DNA of 64,000 nucleotides from Thalassobaculum sp965228445. Lineage in GTDB: Bacteria > Pseudomonadota > Alphaproteobacteria > Thalassobaculales > Thalassobaculaceae. Made by a program: the position numbers and the translations under genes. The notes beneath the pieces were generated by a model. The model saw only the letters and a list, made by a program, of their open reading frames with translations, made no database searches and was not told the origin of the DNA. The DNA lies in the NCBI GenBank assembly GCA_965228445.1, contig OZ245813.1:3224001-3288000 (forward strand), in the 5' to 3' direction. This document shows positions 1-8,735 of the stretch, piece after piece (the first letter of the stretch is position 1; each line of letters opens with the position of its first letter).

Positions 1-2
1 GC

Positions 3-941
3 CGCACCGCGGGCGAGAACCTCGTCTATACCGACTGGCGCCGGGACAACTGGTTCCACGCCCTGCAGACCCTGCTGCCGAACTCGACGCGGATCGGCAT
101 CGAATACGACCATGTCGATCTCGACACCCGCCGTCTTCTCGGCGAGGCCTTCCCGGCGGCCGAGTTCGCCGATGTCGCCGCCGCCTCGATGCGCCAGAGG
201 ATGACGAAGTCGGCGGAGGAGATCGCCCTGATCCGCGAGGGCGCGCGCATCGCAGATATCGGCGGGGCAGCCTGTGCGGAAGCCGTCGGGGTCGGCGTGC
301 CGGAGCACGAGGTCGCCCTGCACTCGACCCAGGCGATGGTGCGCGAGATCGCGAGATCCCTGCCCCATGCGGAGCTGATGGACACCTGGACCTGGTTCCA
401 GTCCGGCATCAATACCGACGGCGCCCACAACCCGGTCACCTCCCGGCGGATCGAGGCGGGCGACATCCTGTCGCTGAACTGCTTCCCGATGATCGCCGGC
501 TACTACACCGCGCTGGAGCGCACCCTGTTCTGCCTGAGCGTCTCCGACGCCCACCGGCGCTACTGGGACATCAACCTGGAGGTCTACCACGCCGGGCTGG
601 CGCTGATCCGGCCGGGCAACCGCTGCTGCGACATCGCCCAGGCGCTGAACGCGATCTACGCCCGCCACGGGGTGCTGGAGAACCGGACCTTCGGCTACGG
701 CCACTCGTTCGGCGTGCTGTCGCACTACTACGGCCGCGAGGCCGGACTGGAGCTGCGCGAGGACGTGGAGACGGTGCTGGAGCCGGGCATGGTGGTGTCG
801 ATGGAACCGATGATCACCATCCCCGAGGGCCAGCCGGGCGCCGGCGGCTACCGCGAGCACGACATTCTCATCATCACCGAGACCGGGGCGGAGAACATCA
901 CCGGCTTTCCGGTCGGGCCGGAGAAGAACGTGGTGGGGTGA
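3..941 (+). CDS. creA: Creatinase (creatine amidinohydrolase), 5'-truncated by window edge
   Basis: Hydrolyses creatine to sarcosine and urea in the cytoplasm; it has the M24 'pita-bread' fold but is not a metallopeptidase. The frame is open from base 3, so the N-terminal part lies outside the window; 312 residues remain of a family that is usually about 400. The recalled Pseudomonas creatinase sequence matches closely over long stretches: MDTWTWFQSGINTDGAHNPV, GYYTALERTLF, FGYGHSFGVL followed by HYYGREAG, VVSMEPM and GGYREHDIL. These motifs separate creatinase from ordinary Xaa-Pro peptidases, whose metal ligands it lacks. It ends 75 bases before the convergent MFS gene. No sarcosine oxidase genes are visible next to it; the upstream neighbour is not in the window. 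Confidence 0.9.
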   Translation, partial: RTAGENLVYTDWRRDNWFHALQTLLPNSTRIGIEYDHVDLDTRRLLGEAFPAAEFADVAAASMRQRMTKSAEEIALIREGARIADIGGAACAEAVGVGVPEHEVALHSTQAMVREIARSLPHAELMDTWTWFQSGINTDGAHNPVTSRRIEAGDILSLNCFPMIAGYYTALERTLFCLSVSDAHRRYWDINLEVYHAGLALIRPGNRCCDIAQALNAIYARHGVLENRTFGYGHSFGVLSHYYGREAGLELREDVETVLEPGMVVSMEPMITIPEGQPGAGGYREHDILIITETGAENITGFPVGPEKNVVG

Positions 942-962
942 TCCCCCGCCTGTTACCCGCTC

Positions 963-990
963 ACACTCCCGGATGTATTCCGGGGCCCGG
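963..990. repeat. Half copy of dispersed palindromic element (family A)
   Basis: CACTCCCGGATGTATTCCGG here matches the left arm of the element at 15840 with small changes. It lies between two convergent gene ends (creatinase and MFS) and could form a short bidirectional hairpin that helps termination. Confidence 0.5.
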
Positions 991-1016
991 GAAGTTTGGA
1001 GGGGTGGTGGAAAGCC

Positions 1017-2585
1017 TCATCCCTTGCGGCGGGTTGTCTTCGGGTACATCAGCGCTGCGACCACGCCCGAGGCGGTGGCCAGGATCGCCAGACCGACGAT
1101 GGCGATGCGGAAGGCGTCGATCAGCGCGTGCCGCGCCGCCGAGACGATCAGCGGCCCCGCCTCGCCCGCCCCCGCCGGCGCGGTCAGGCTGGCCAGGCTG
1201 CCGGGATCGTGGCGGATCGCCGAGCGCACCGCCGCCGGCATGTCGATCTCCGCCATCAGCGGCGCCTGCAGCCAGTTGAAGGCGATCAGCAGCAGCGGCC
1301 CCACGGCGGCCACCGCGATGAGGAAGGCGACCCGGCTGGCGGCGTTGTTCACCGCCGAGGCGATGCCCGCATGCCGGTCGTCGACCGCGTTCATGACCCC
1401 GGTGGTCAGCGGCGGGATCGAGATCGCCATGCCGATGCCCAGCACGATCACCCCCGGCAGGAAGGTCGACCAGTAGGGGGTGCCCGTGGTCGGGATCGCC
1501 AGCAGGCCGAGACCGACGGCGGTGATCAGCGTGCCGCCGACCAGCGGCATCCGCGCGCCGTAGCGGTCGATCAGCGTGCCGCCCCAGCGGGCCAGCAGGA
1601 ACAGCACCAGGGCGAAGGGCAGGAAGGCGGCGCCGGATTCCGTGGCGGTATAGCCGTACAGCCGGATCAGGCCGAACGGGAACAGGAACACCGCCGCCCC
1701 CAACGCGCCGTAGAGCAGCAGGGTCAGCACGTTGGCCGCCGCGAACTCCCGGTTGGCGAACAGGCGCAGCGGCATCAGCGGGGTGGAGCAGCGCGCCTCG
1801 ACCCGCACGAAGAGCACCAGGCACAGCACGCCGAGCACGCCGGCCGCCGCGCCGATCCGCGAGTCGAAGGTCGCCTCGCCGGCCTGGATCAGGGCGTAGG
1901 ACACCAGCCCCAGCCCCGCCATCGCCAGCAGCCCGCCGAGCCAGTCCGGATCGCCCCGCGCCTGCGGGTTGCGGTTCTCCGCCACCGAGACCAGCGCCAG
2001 GACCAGCGCCAGGGCGGCGATCGGCGGGTTGATCCAGAACACCGAGGCCCAGCCGAAACTGTCGACCAGCCAGCCGCCCAGCACCGGGCCGCCGGCCGAG
2101 GTCACCGCGGCGAAGGCCGACCAGGCGCCGATCGCCCGGCCGCGCTTGTCCCGCGGGTAGGAGGCCGACAGGATCGCCAGGCTGTTCGGCACCAGGAGCG
2201 CCGCCCCGACTCCCTGGAACGCCCGGGCGATGATCAGCAGCCGGGCATTCTCGGCCATGGCGCAGGCCACGCTGGTCACCGCGAAGATCACCAGCCCGAG
2301 GATGAACATCCGGCGCCGGCCGATCCGGTCGCCGAAGGCGCCGCCGAGCAGCAGCAGGGCGGCCAGGGTCAGCATGTAGCTGTTGGCGATCCACTGCAGG
2401 TCGCCGACCGTCGCCCCCAGGTCGCGCTGCATGTCGGCCAGCGCCACGTTGACCACCGAGCCGTCGATGAAGGCCAGGCTCGAGCCCAGCACCGTGGTCG
2501 CCAGGATCAGCCCGCGGCGCAGGCGCCCGTACGCGACCGGCGCGGCGTCGGCGGAGGAGGTGTCTGTGGCTGTCGGTTCGGTCAT
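1017..2585 (-). CDS. MFS transporter, DHA2 (EmrB/QacA) family drug exporter
   Basis: Predicted 522-residue, 14-helix proton-coupled exporter of the inner membrane. Visible family marks: the motif A loop GDRIGRRR after the second helix near residue 85, the motif C-like stretch SAGGPVLGGWL, and the typical N-terminal LAFIDGSVVNVALADMQ and WIANSYMLTLAALLLLGG. The size fits the 14-TM DHA2 group rather than the 12-TM DHA1 group. Substrate is unknown; no membrane-fusion partner (EmrA) or adjacent regulator is present, so it may work alone. It is convergent with the creatinase gene and divergent from the small gene at 2757. The call to subfamily is firm, the drug specificity is not. Confidence 0.88.
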   Translation of the reverse strand: MTEPTATDTSSADAAPVAYGRLRRGLILATTVLGSSLAFIDGSVVNVALADMQRDLGATVGDLQWIANSYMLTLAALLLLGGAFGDRIGRRRMFILGLVIFAVTSVACAMAENARLLIIARAFQGVGAALLVPNSLAILSASYPRDKRGRAIGAWSAFAAVTSAGGPVLGGWLVDSFGWASVFWINPPIAALALVLALVSVAENRNPQARGDPDWLGGLLAMAGLGLVSYALIQAGEATFDSRIGAAAGVLGVLCLVLFVRVEARCSTPLMPLRLFANREFAAANVLTLLLYGALGAAVFLFPFGLIRLYGYTATESGAAFLPFALVLFLLARWGGTLIDRYGARMPLVGGTLITAVGLGLLAIPTTGTPYWSTFLPGVIVLGIGMAISIPPLTTGVMNAVDDRHAGIASAVNNAASRVAFLIAVAAVGPLLLIAFNWLQAPLMAEIDMPAAVRSAIRHDPGSLASLTAPAGAGEAGPLIVSAARHALIDAFRIAIVGLAILATASGVVAALMYPKTTRRKG

Positions 2586-2756
2586 GGCGGGCGCAATCTA
2601 CTCACGTCGGCCGGTTTATCCCACTGCATAGATGGGGGTGCGCGCCGCCGGTGCGATGGCCGCATGGCCCGGCCGCCGGCAGCCCGCGACGGACCGCGCG
2701 ATTGATGCCCGCCGCAGCCTTCGGTATAGGGGGCGGAACACACGGCGGAGGGTGCC

Positions 2757-3131
2757 ATGGTCTATTGGGTTATCGGCGGCGAATACACCGACACCAGCTT
2801 CACCACGATCGTCGGCGGCGACGCCGAGAAGAAGATCGGCCCGTTCGACGATTACGAGACCGCCAAGTCGATCTGGGGCAAGCTCGCCTGGCAGCATGTG
2901 GACGACGCCCATGTTCGCTACCGCATCCTGAACGAGGAGGCGACCGAGTTCTGGGTGGTCGGCGGGGTCTACAAGTCGACGGACTTCACCGAGACGGCGG
3001 ACGGCTCGCCGGAGCAGAAGTTCGGCCCCTTCGACGATTACGAGGAGGCCAAGTCGGTGTGGTCGCAGAAGGCCTGGGAGAGCGTCGACGACGCCCATTC
3101 CCGCTGGCGGATCGAGAAGATCAGCCACTGA
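2757..3131 (+). CDS. Tandem DUF4170-like protein
   Basis: A 124-residue soluble protein made of two copies of one 60-residue module. Copy 1 runs from YWVIGGEYTDTSF to HVDDAHVRYRIL and copy 2 from FWVVGGVYKSTDF to SVDDAHSRWRIE; both contain GPFDDYE followed by AKS(I/V)W. The module (GG-x-D-x-F, then (G)xFxDYxxAxxxW, then VDDAHxRY) resembles the small alphaproteobacterial DUF4170 family, which normally occurs as a single domain. Function is unknown. The start follows a GGAGGGTGCC stretch, giving a good ribosome binding site. Its last 11 bases overlap the convergent MATE gene end to end. Confidence 0.8.
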   Translation: MVYWVIGGEYTDTSFTTIVGGDAEKKIGPFDDYETAKSIWGKLAWQHVDDAHVRYRILNEEATEFWVVGGVYKSTDFTETADGSPEQKFGPFDDYEEAKSVWSQKAWESVDDAHSRWRIEKISH

Positions 3132-4548
3132 CCGCGAGCGGGACGGCCGACGGGGTCTGCCGTCCGGCCACGTGGCGCAGCCTGAGCGCCAGCATCACCC
3201 AGACTACGAACAGGCCGAGCGCCAGCCCGGCCCACACGCCGGCACCGCCGTATCCCATCGGGAAGGCGAACAGCACGGCCGAGCCGATGCCGATCGGCCA
3301 GTAGCCGAACAGGGCGATGATCATCGGCATGCGCGTGTCCTTGAAGCCGCGCAGGGCGCCCGCCGCCACCGACTGTCCGCCATCGGCGAACTGGAACAGC
3401 CCGGCGATCGCCAAATAGGTCACCGCATGGGCGACGGCGGCGACTTCGGCCGGGTCGTCGATGTCCAGGAACAGCGACACCAGCGGCTCGCCCCAGAACA
3501 CGTAGAGCAGGGCCGAGGGCGCCATCACCAGCACGCCGACCAGGGTCGCCACCCGACCGGCCAGCACCGCGCCCTCCGGATCGCGCCGGCCGACCGCCAG
3601 TCCGACCCGCACCGTCGCCGCCTGGGCGACGCCGAACGGGATCATGAAAGCGATGGCGGCGAACTGCAGTGCCACCGCATGGCCGGCCAGCTCCGCCACG
3701 CCGATCAGGCCGATCAGGAAGCCGGTGGCGGCGAACAGCCCGGCCTCGGCCAGCTTGGTCAGGCCGATCGGCAGGCCGAGCGCCCAGAGCTCGCGGAACC
3801 GCCCCCAGTCCGAGCGCCAGAACCGGACCAGCAGCATGTACCGGCGGTAGCGCCGGTCGCGCAGGATATAGGCCAGCAGCACGAAGAACATGGTCGCCTG
3901 GACGATCGAGGTGGCCAGGCCGAGCCCGTAGAGCTCCAGCCGCGGCAGGCCGAAGCCGCCGAACATCAGCGCGTAGTCAGCCGCCGCGTTCACCGGGATG
4001 CCCACCGCCAGCAGCCACATGGCCGGGCGCGGGCGTCCATGGGCGGCGATGAAGTTCCGCAGCAGCGCGAAGCCGGCCATGAAGGGCAGCCCCCACATCA
4101 CCCCGTCGCAATAGGTCTGCGCCCGGGCCGCCAGCACCGGATCCTGTCCCATGGCCAGCAGCAGTTCCTCGGTATGTCCGAAATACACCCAGGCCAGCGG
4201 CGTCACCGACAGCACCAGCCACATGGCCTGGCGGAAGGTCCGGCGCACGCCCTTGTAGCGCCGCGCCCCCAGCTCCTGGGCGAACATGGCGGAACTGGCG
4301 AACAGCACGCCGAGCAGGGTGACGAAGACCGGAAAATAGAAGCTGTGGCCGAGTTGGGCGGCGGCCAGCGCCTCCGGGCCGAGATAGCCCGTCATCAGCA
4401 CGTCCGTCGTCTGCAGCGCCATCTGGGCGAGCTGGGTCGCGGCGATCGGGATCGCCAGGGCCAGGGTGGTGCGGACTTCGGTGGCGTAGGCGCTGGGCGC
4501 CCGACGCTCTGAGAGGACGGGGTCGGGGGAGACCATTGGCTGCTCCAT
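3121..4548 (-). CDS. MATE family efflux transporter (NorM-like)
   Basis: Predicted 475-residue, 12-helix Na+ or H+ antiporter of the inner membrane. The N-terminal lobe starts with LALAIPIAATQLAQMALQTT followed by DVLMTGYLGPEALAAA, the usual NorM/DinF opening; the second lobe begins near residue 240 (ALGLPIGLTKLAEAGLFAAT). Length and the two pseudo-symmetric halves match MATE exporters. Its 3' end overlaps the DUF4170-like gene on the other strand by 11 bases. The exported substrate is not predictable. No regulator lies beside it; the EEP-family gene upstream is on the same strand after a 122-base gap. Confidence 0.9.
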   Translation of the reverse strand: MEQPMVSPDPVLSERRAPSAYATEVRTTLALAIPIAATQLAQMALQTTDVLMTGYLGPEALAAAQLGHSFYFPVFVTLLGVLFASSAMFAQELGARRYKGVRRTFRQAMWLVLSVTPLAWVYFGHTEELLLAMGQDPVLAARAQTYCDGVMWGLPFMAGFALLRNFIAAHGRPRPAMWLLAVGIPVNAAADYALMFGGFGLPRLELYGLGLATSIVQATMFFVLLAYILRDRRYRRYMLLVRFWRSDWGRFRELWALGLPIGLTKLAEAGLFAATGFLIGLIGVAELAGHAVALQFAAIAFMIPFGVAQAATVRVGLAVGRRDPEGAVLAGRVATLVGVLVMAPSALLYVFWGEPLVSLFLDIDDPAEVAAVAHAVTYLAIAGLFQFADGGQSVAAGALRGFKDTRMPMIIALFGYWPIGIGSAVLFAFPMGYGGAGVWAGLALGLFVVWVMLALRLRHVAGRQTPSAVPLAVSG

Positions 4549-4670
4549 CGGGTGCGCGGGGGGCGCACCGGACCCCGGCTCTAGAAGCGGGGGACGGCCG
4601 GGTCAAGCGTAATCCCCGGCGCTCCTGCAACCGTGACGCTTGCCGGCGGCGCGGCCCGCGCGGTTCCGCG

Positions 4671-5372
4671 TCAGAGTCCGGTCAGCTCCGCCAGCACGCC
4701 GGCATGGTCGCTCCCGGCGGGCCCGCCCGGCTCCGTCGTCCCGATCAGCCGGGTGCTTGCGGAGGTCGGCGGCAGTCCCCGGGTCATCAGAAAGTCGATG
4801 CGTCGCCCGTCTATCGTCGGATCCGGACGATCCGCCGCCAGGTCCCGGAAGCCGGCCCCAAGCAGAGCCGCCACCGCCGGGTCCCCCGCCTCGGCGTTCA
4901 GGTCGCCGCCGAGCACCGTCGGCACCCCGGGCGCCAGATGAGTCAGCAGGTGTGCGACCTGATCCCGGCGCAGGTCGCCGCCATCCGCCAGATGGGTCAG
5001 GTGCAGGTTCACCACCACGAGGCCCTCGATCACCGCGACCTGGGCGATCCGGTCGGGATCGTCGCGATGCGCCGGCAGGGCGATCACCCGATGCTCGGAC
5101 GCGGCCTGGCGGGACAGGATCGCCAGCCCGTTGGTGCTGTCGACCAGGCTGCCGTCCTCCCGGAGCCGCGGCTTGCGCCGGGCCGGGGCGGCGGCGCGGT
5201 GCAGGTCCAGCGCCTCGGCGAGGAACGCCGCGGTGTCGCATCCGCCGCCGGCGAACGCCTCCTGCAGCAGCACGAGATCCGGGCGGACCGCCGCCATCTC
5301 CCGGGCCAGCACCGCGAGCCGGGCCCGGTAGGGCGGGGTGTTCTTCCAGGTGTTCCAGGTGAGGATGCGCAT
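4671..5372 (-). CDS. Endonuclease/exonuclease/phosphatase (EEP) family protein
   Basis: A 233-residue single-domain EEP protein without an obvious signal peptide. The canonical motifs appear in order: RILTWNTWKN at the start, DLVLLQE, NLHLTHLADGG, the catalytic GGDLNAEAGDP, and the terminal SDHAGVLAEL (Asp-His pair). This catalytic set is shared by DNases, sphingomyelinases, inositol phosphatases and cyclic-nucleotide-type phosphodiesterases, so the substrate cannot be assigned. It may be cotranscribed with the MATE gene downstream, but the 122-base gap makes this uncertain. Confidence 0.85.
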   Translation of the reverse strand: MRILTWNTWKNTPPYRARLAVLAREMAAVRPDLVLLQEAFAGGGCDTAAFLAEALDLHRAAAPARRKPRLREDGSLVDSTNGLAILSRQAASEHRVIALPAHRDDPDRIAQVAVIEGLVVVNLHLTHLADGGDLRRDQVAHLLTHLAPGVPTVLGGDLNAEAGDPAVAALLGAGFRDLAADRPDPTIDGRRIDFLMTRGLPPTSASTRLIGTTEPGGPAGSDHAGVLAELTGL

Positions 5373-5536
5373 GGCGTCTCTATAGCGCGGCCATATGACG
5401 GTTTGCGTGCCGCAACCGAATGGCGGAATTCGCCATTCTCTGCGTTGCGGGCGGACCCGGCGCGTGCTTCGCTGGGCTCAGGATCCCCCCGCACCAAAAA
5501 CCCGGACAACAAGGATCCGCCGGAGGAAACCAGCGC

Positions 5537-6322
5537 ATGTTTCGTGAGAATGCCCTGAAGGCGAAGATCGCCCGCGGCGAGCCGACCCTCGGCGTCTGGC
5601 TGCAGATGTCGGAACCCTCGATCGCCGAGATCGCCAGCCTGGTCGGCTATGACTGCCTGATCCTGGACAACGAGCACGGCTTCGCCTCGCTCGACACCAC
5701 CGTGCACATGATGCGCGCGGCCCAGGCCGGCAACGCCACCTGCATGGTGCGCTGCCCGGGCTCCGACGGCGACTACATGAAGCGGGTGCTGGATGCCGGT
5801 GCCGAGGCGCTGATGATTCCGATGGTGGAGAGCGCGGAGGAGGCCAAGGCGATCGTCGATGCCTGCCGCTACCCGCCCCAGGGCCGGCGCGGCTATTCGG
5901 CCCCGACCGTGCGCGCCTCGGGGTACGGCGCCGCCCCGGACTACGCCAGGCGGGCAAACGAGAACCTGCTGATCTGCGTGCAGCTCGAGTCCCACACCGC
6001 GGTCTCCCAGGCCGAGGCGATCGCCGCGGTCGACGGCGTCGACCTGGTCTTCATCGGCGTGGCCGACCTGTCCGGCTCCCTCGGGCTGCTGGAGCAGCCG
6101 GGCGAGGCCAAGGTGACCGAGCAGATCAACGCCGCCGAAGCGGCGATCCGCAAGGCCGGCAAGCCCATGGGCACGATCCCGCGACCCGGGCACAGCCTGA
6201 CCGAACTGGTGGCCGAGGGATATTCCTTCGTCGCCGGCCTGGCCGACGCCTACCTCCTGCGCGCCGGCATGCAGGCCGATGTGGAAGCGTTCCGGGCGGG
6301 GGTCAACAAGGGCGCCCGGTGA
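5537..6322 (+). CDS. HpcH/HpaI family aldolase (2-keto-3-deoxy acid aldolase type)
   Basis: A 261-residue class II (metal-dependent) pyruvate aldolase that would cleave or form 2-keto-3-deoxy sugar acids or hydroxy-keto-dioates in the cytoplasm. Family residues are visible: DNEHG (His47, general base region), VRCPG (Arg72), the metal ligand Glu151 in QLESHTAV and Asp177 in VFIGVADLSGSLG. I place the start at 5537 because GGAGGA lies at 5522-5527 with good spacing; a longer open frame from 5420 adds 39 residues that look non-coding. It stands alone between divergent and unrelated genes. Exact substrate (2-keto-3-deoxy-L-rhamnonate, HHED and others) is unresolved. Confidence 0.88.
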   Translation: MFRENALKAKIARGEPTLGVWLQMSEPSIAEIASLVGYDCLILDNEHGFASLDTTVHMMRAAQAGNATCMVRCPGSDGDYMKRVLDAGAEALMIPMVESAEEAKAIVDACRYPPQGRRGYSAPTVRASGYGAAPDYARRANENLLICVQLESHTAVSQAEAIAAVDGVDLVFIGVADLSGSLGLLEQPGEAKVTEQINAAEAAIRKAGKPMGTIPRPGHSLTELVAEGYSFVAGLADAYLLRAGMQADVEAFRAGVNKGAR

Positions 6323-6385
6323 GGCAAGACCGGAAAAAAACTCAGGGATTTCTGCCAGATAATCGTCTCCGATGCGCGCCTCTGC

Positions 6386-6406
6386 TATACTGACGCGATT
6401 CGGAGA
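6386..6406 (+). promoter_or_regulatory. Candidate -10 box and ribosome binding site for the lipoprotein gene at 6413
   Basis: TATACT at 6386-6391 is a near-consensus -10 element, and CGGAGA around 6401-6406 is a Shine-Dalgarno match 7 bases before the ATG. The -35 region is weak. Read directly from sequence; promoter activity is inferred. Confidence 0.4.
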
Positions 6407-6412
6407 ACGCCC

Positions 6413-7159
6413 ATGAGCCCCGCACGGCATGCATTCCTGATCGGCTGTCTGGTCCTGCTGACCGGGTGCGGCTCGTTTGGCGTGTTCGAGACCGAGCAGC
6501 AGCGCCAGGCCCGGATCGATGCCGCCGTCCAGCAGGCGCTCGAGCGGGAGCGGGGGAGGCAGGCTCAGCTTGTCGAGCGCCGCATCGAACCGATGCTGGA
6601 CGATCAGCGGACCCGGGACGACCGGCTGGACGGGCTGGAGCGGATGACCGCGGCCATCGCCGACCGGCTGCAGACGCTCGAACGGTCGGATGCCGGCCCC
6701 GCCTCCGCCTATGGTGGCCAGGACGGGGCGGCGCTGACGGCGGAGCTGGACTCGCTGCGGCACGACGTGGCCGCCCTGACCGCCGCGGTGTCGCGGGTCT
6801 CCGACGGCGACACCGACAGCGAGGCCGTGCTGCGGGCGCGGTTGGAACGGCTGGAGCTGCGGACCAGTCGGATCGCCTGGCCGCCGGCCAGCAGCGGGGT
6901 CCGGGCGGTGCATCTCGCCAGCTACCGATCCCACGAGGCCGCCCTGGCGGGCTGGGAGGTTCTGCTGAACCGCTACCGCGACGTGCTGGGCGACGAGACC
7001 CCGACCCTGATCGAGGTGCGGACCGTGGCCGGCGAGTATGTGCGGCTGTTCGCCGGCGCCGGGCGCGACCAGCAGGAGCTGCTGCGCATCCGCGAGGCGC
7101 TGCGCGACGGCGGCGACTACGCCATGATCCTGCCGCTGCCCGGCAACGCCGGAAGCTGA
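6413..7159 (+). CDS. Coiled-coil lipoprotein with SPOR-like C-terminal domain
   Basis: A 248-residue exported lipoprotein. The signal peptide ends in the lipobox LLTGC, with Cys19 as the lipidated residue. Residues about 25-90 and 100-155 are charged and helical (QQRQARIDAAVQQALERE), typical of coiled coil. The C-terminal 75 residues (VHLASYRSHEAALAGWEVL, later YVRLFAGAG) resemble a SPOR domain, which binds denuded septal peptidoglycan; the pattern 'V-H-L-A-S-Y ... A-x-x-G-W' and the second beta strand 'V-R-L-F-A-G' fit that fold. If right, it is an envelope protein acting at division sites. The SPOR assignment is by pattern only. Confidence 0.72.
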   Translation: MSPARHAFLIGCLVLLTGCGSFGVFETEQQRQARIDAAVQQALERERGRQAQLVERRIEPMLDDQRTRDDRLDGLERMTAAIADRLQTLERSDAGPASAYGGQDGAALTAELDSLRHDVAALTAAVSRVSDGDTDSEAVLRARLERLELRTSRIAWPPASSGVRAVHLASYRSHEAALAGWEVLLNRYRDVLGDETPTLIEVRTVAGEYVRLFAGAGRDQQELLRIREALRDGGDYAMILPLPGNAGS

Positions 7160-7167
7160 TCCGCCGG

Positions 7168-8424
7168 TCAGCGCGGCCGCACCGGAACGCTCCAGCCGGG
7201 CGGATAGCGGTACTGTATCGGCGCCCCGCCCTCGTCCCCGCCCCCAGCCCGTCCGATAACCGCCCGTCCGACAACCGCCCGCCAGTCGTCGATCGGCAAC
7301 CGCGGATCGCGTACGAACCTGCCATCGGCCAGGGACACGCCGATCAGGACGAGACCGGCCCCCGCCAGCACCCGCACCGCCCGGTACCCGGGTTCCGCCA
7401 GCATCGAGAACAGAACCGCCAGCCAGACCGCCCCCTGGAGATAGTAATAGCGGTCGCTGACCCCGTCGGGGAACACCTCGGGCTCGGCGGCGAAGCGCAG
7501 GGCGATCGACAGGGTGAGGATCAGCGCGAACAGCGTCAGGCCGGCCCGCCACACCCGCGCGCGCCCGACTGCGAGCCCCGCCAGGACGGCAGCCGAGACC
7601 ACGATCGCCTGGACGCTCCCACCCATGGATCGGCGCAGCACCGCGACGGAGGCTTCGTACAGCTTCGGCAGGGTCACGGTTCCGAGCCCCACGCCATAGG
7701 TGCCGGACATGGCGACGGCCTGGGCCGCCGCCGTGCCCGCGACCACGGCGATCAGCAGGTACTGGCCGGGACCGGGCGACCGCCGCAGGGCGAGCCGGAT
7801 CGCCATCGCCGTCGCCAGGGCGAACAGCGAGAAGGGCCCCGACAGACCGGCCAGCCCGGCGAAGACCAGGGCATTCGCCCGAACCACACAGAGCCGGAGC
7901 GCGCCCGCGGCATCCGCCTCCCGTCCGTCGGCATCCGACTCCGCCTCCGGCGCCAGCAGAACTACGATCAGGCCGACGGCGAGGATCCACTGCAGATTGG
8001 TCGGCGAGGACAGCACCTCGGTGGCGCCGACGGCGAGAAACGGCGCGAGATACACCGGCGGCCACAACCCTCCCTGCGGCGCCGCCAGAGAGATCGTGAC
8101 CGCGCACCACAGGGCGACCGCCTGGGCGGCGACCAGATAGACCAGGACCGTCTGCTCCAGCGGAAACGCCCCCGCCAGGGCGGCGATGAGCCGGGGCGCG
8201 AGGTGGAGGTATCCGTTATAGGGATGCAGAAGGCTGGCGGGGCCGAGCCGCTGCCAGTCCCCGAAGAAGATGCGGCCGTCCTCGGCCCAGAAGTTCGGGT
8301 GCAGGAACGCGTCGGGACCGCGCAGGAAGATCACCGCCAGGCAGCTCAGCAGCACCGCGGCGAGCTTCCAGCCGCCGAAGCCGGGGATCCGGGTGCCTGG
8401 ATCGGGACCGGTGTCGTTCACCAT
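7168..8424 (-). CDS. Polytopic membrane protein, possibly a GT-C type glycosyltransferase
   Basis: A 418-residue protein with about 9-11 hydrophobic helices. After the first helix comes FLHPNFWAEDGRIFFGDWQR, an acidic external loop of the kind that carries catalytic residues in GT-C glycosyltransferases, and then PYNGYLHLAPRL. A later loop PDGVSDRYYYLQGAVWL is also compatible with a polyprenyl-phosphate-sugar user. I cannot name a family with certainty. It is convergent with the SPOR-like lipoprotein gene, only 8 bases separating the stops. The 3' end encodes a short repeated stretch (VGRAVIGRAGGG) from a near-duplicate of about 14 bases at 7250-7283. Confidence 0.6.
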   Translation of the reverse strand: MVNDTGPDPGTRIPGFGGWKLAAVLLSCLAVIFLRGPDAFLHPNFWAEDGRIFFGDWQRLGPASLLHPYNGYLHLAPRLIAALAGAFPLEQTVLVYLVAAQAVALWCAVTISLAAPQGGLWPPVYLAPFLAVGATEVLSSPTNLQWILAVGLIVVLLAPEAESDADGREADAAGALRLCVVRANALVFAGLAGLSGPFSLFALATAMAIRLALRRSPGPGQYLLIAVVAGTAAAQAVAMSGTYGVGLGTVTLPKLYEASVAVLRRSMGGSVQAIVVSAAVLAGLAVGRARVWRAGLTLFALILTLSIALRFAAEPEVFPDGVSDRYYYLQGAVWLAVLFSMLAEPGYRAVRVLAGAGLVLIGVSLADGRFVRDPRLPIDDWRAVVGRAVIGRAGGGDEGGAPIQYRYPPGWSVPVRPR

Positions 8425-8556
8425 CCTGAACCGGCCCCTGGCTGTTGGAGAAAGGCGCGGTCAAAGACGGGCGCGGCTGGAGACGGGCACGATTATACGC
8501 GGCCCGTGCCGTTCCCAAAGAACAGGTTTGGCGGATCATCAGGGTTTTGCGAGAAA

Positions 8557-8632
8557 TGGTGCCGCAAGAGGGACTTGAACCCCCGACCCACGCATTACGA
8601 ATGCGTTGCTCTACCATCTGAGCTATTGCGGC
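8557..8632 (-). tRNA. tRNA-Thr (anticodon CGU)
   Basis: On the minus strand the sequence folds as a full cloverleaf of 76 bases: acceptor stem GCCGCAA/TTGCGGC, D arm GCTC/GAGC, anticodon stem ACGCA/TGCGT with loop TTCGTAA (anticodon CGT, reading ACG), T arm with GGTTCAAGTCC, discriminator A and an encoded CCA at 8557-8559. The ACG codon is common in a GC-rich genome. It sits alone in the 311-base gap between 8425 and 8735; the rest of that gap shows no other feature I can support. Confidence 0.96.
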
Positions 8633-8735
8633 CCCGCAGGTGCCGGGACACCTGTCGACTACGGCGCCCTAGATACGGAGGAAGTGGCGGAGATGCAAGC
8701 GTCGCGTCGCCGCCGGCCCGATATCGGGGACCAGA

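Noticed and set aside
3..941. Xaa-Pro aminopeptidase
   Set aside because: The M24 fold is shared, but the long creatinase-specific motifs are present and the metal-ligand pattern of aminopeptidases is not.
5084..8110. 1008-codon minus-strand frame crossing the aldolase and lipoprotein genes
   Set aside because: It runs through several genes recognised by motifs on the other strand and in other frames; no ribosome binding site or domain.
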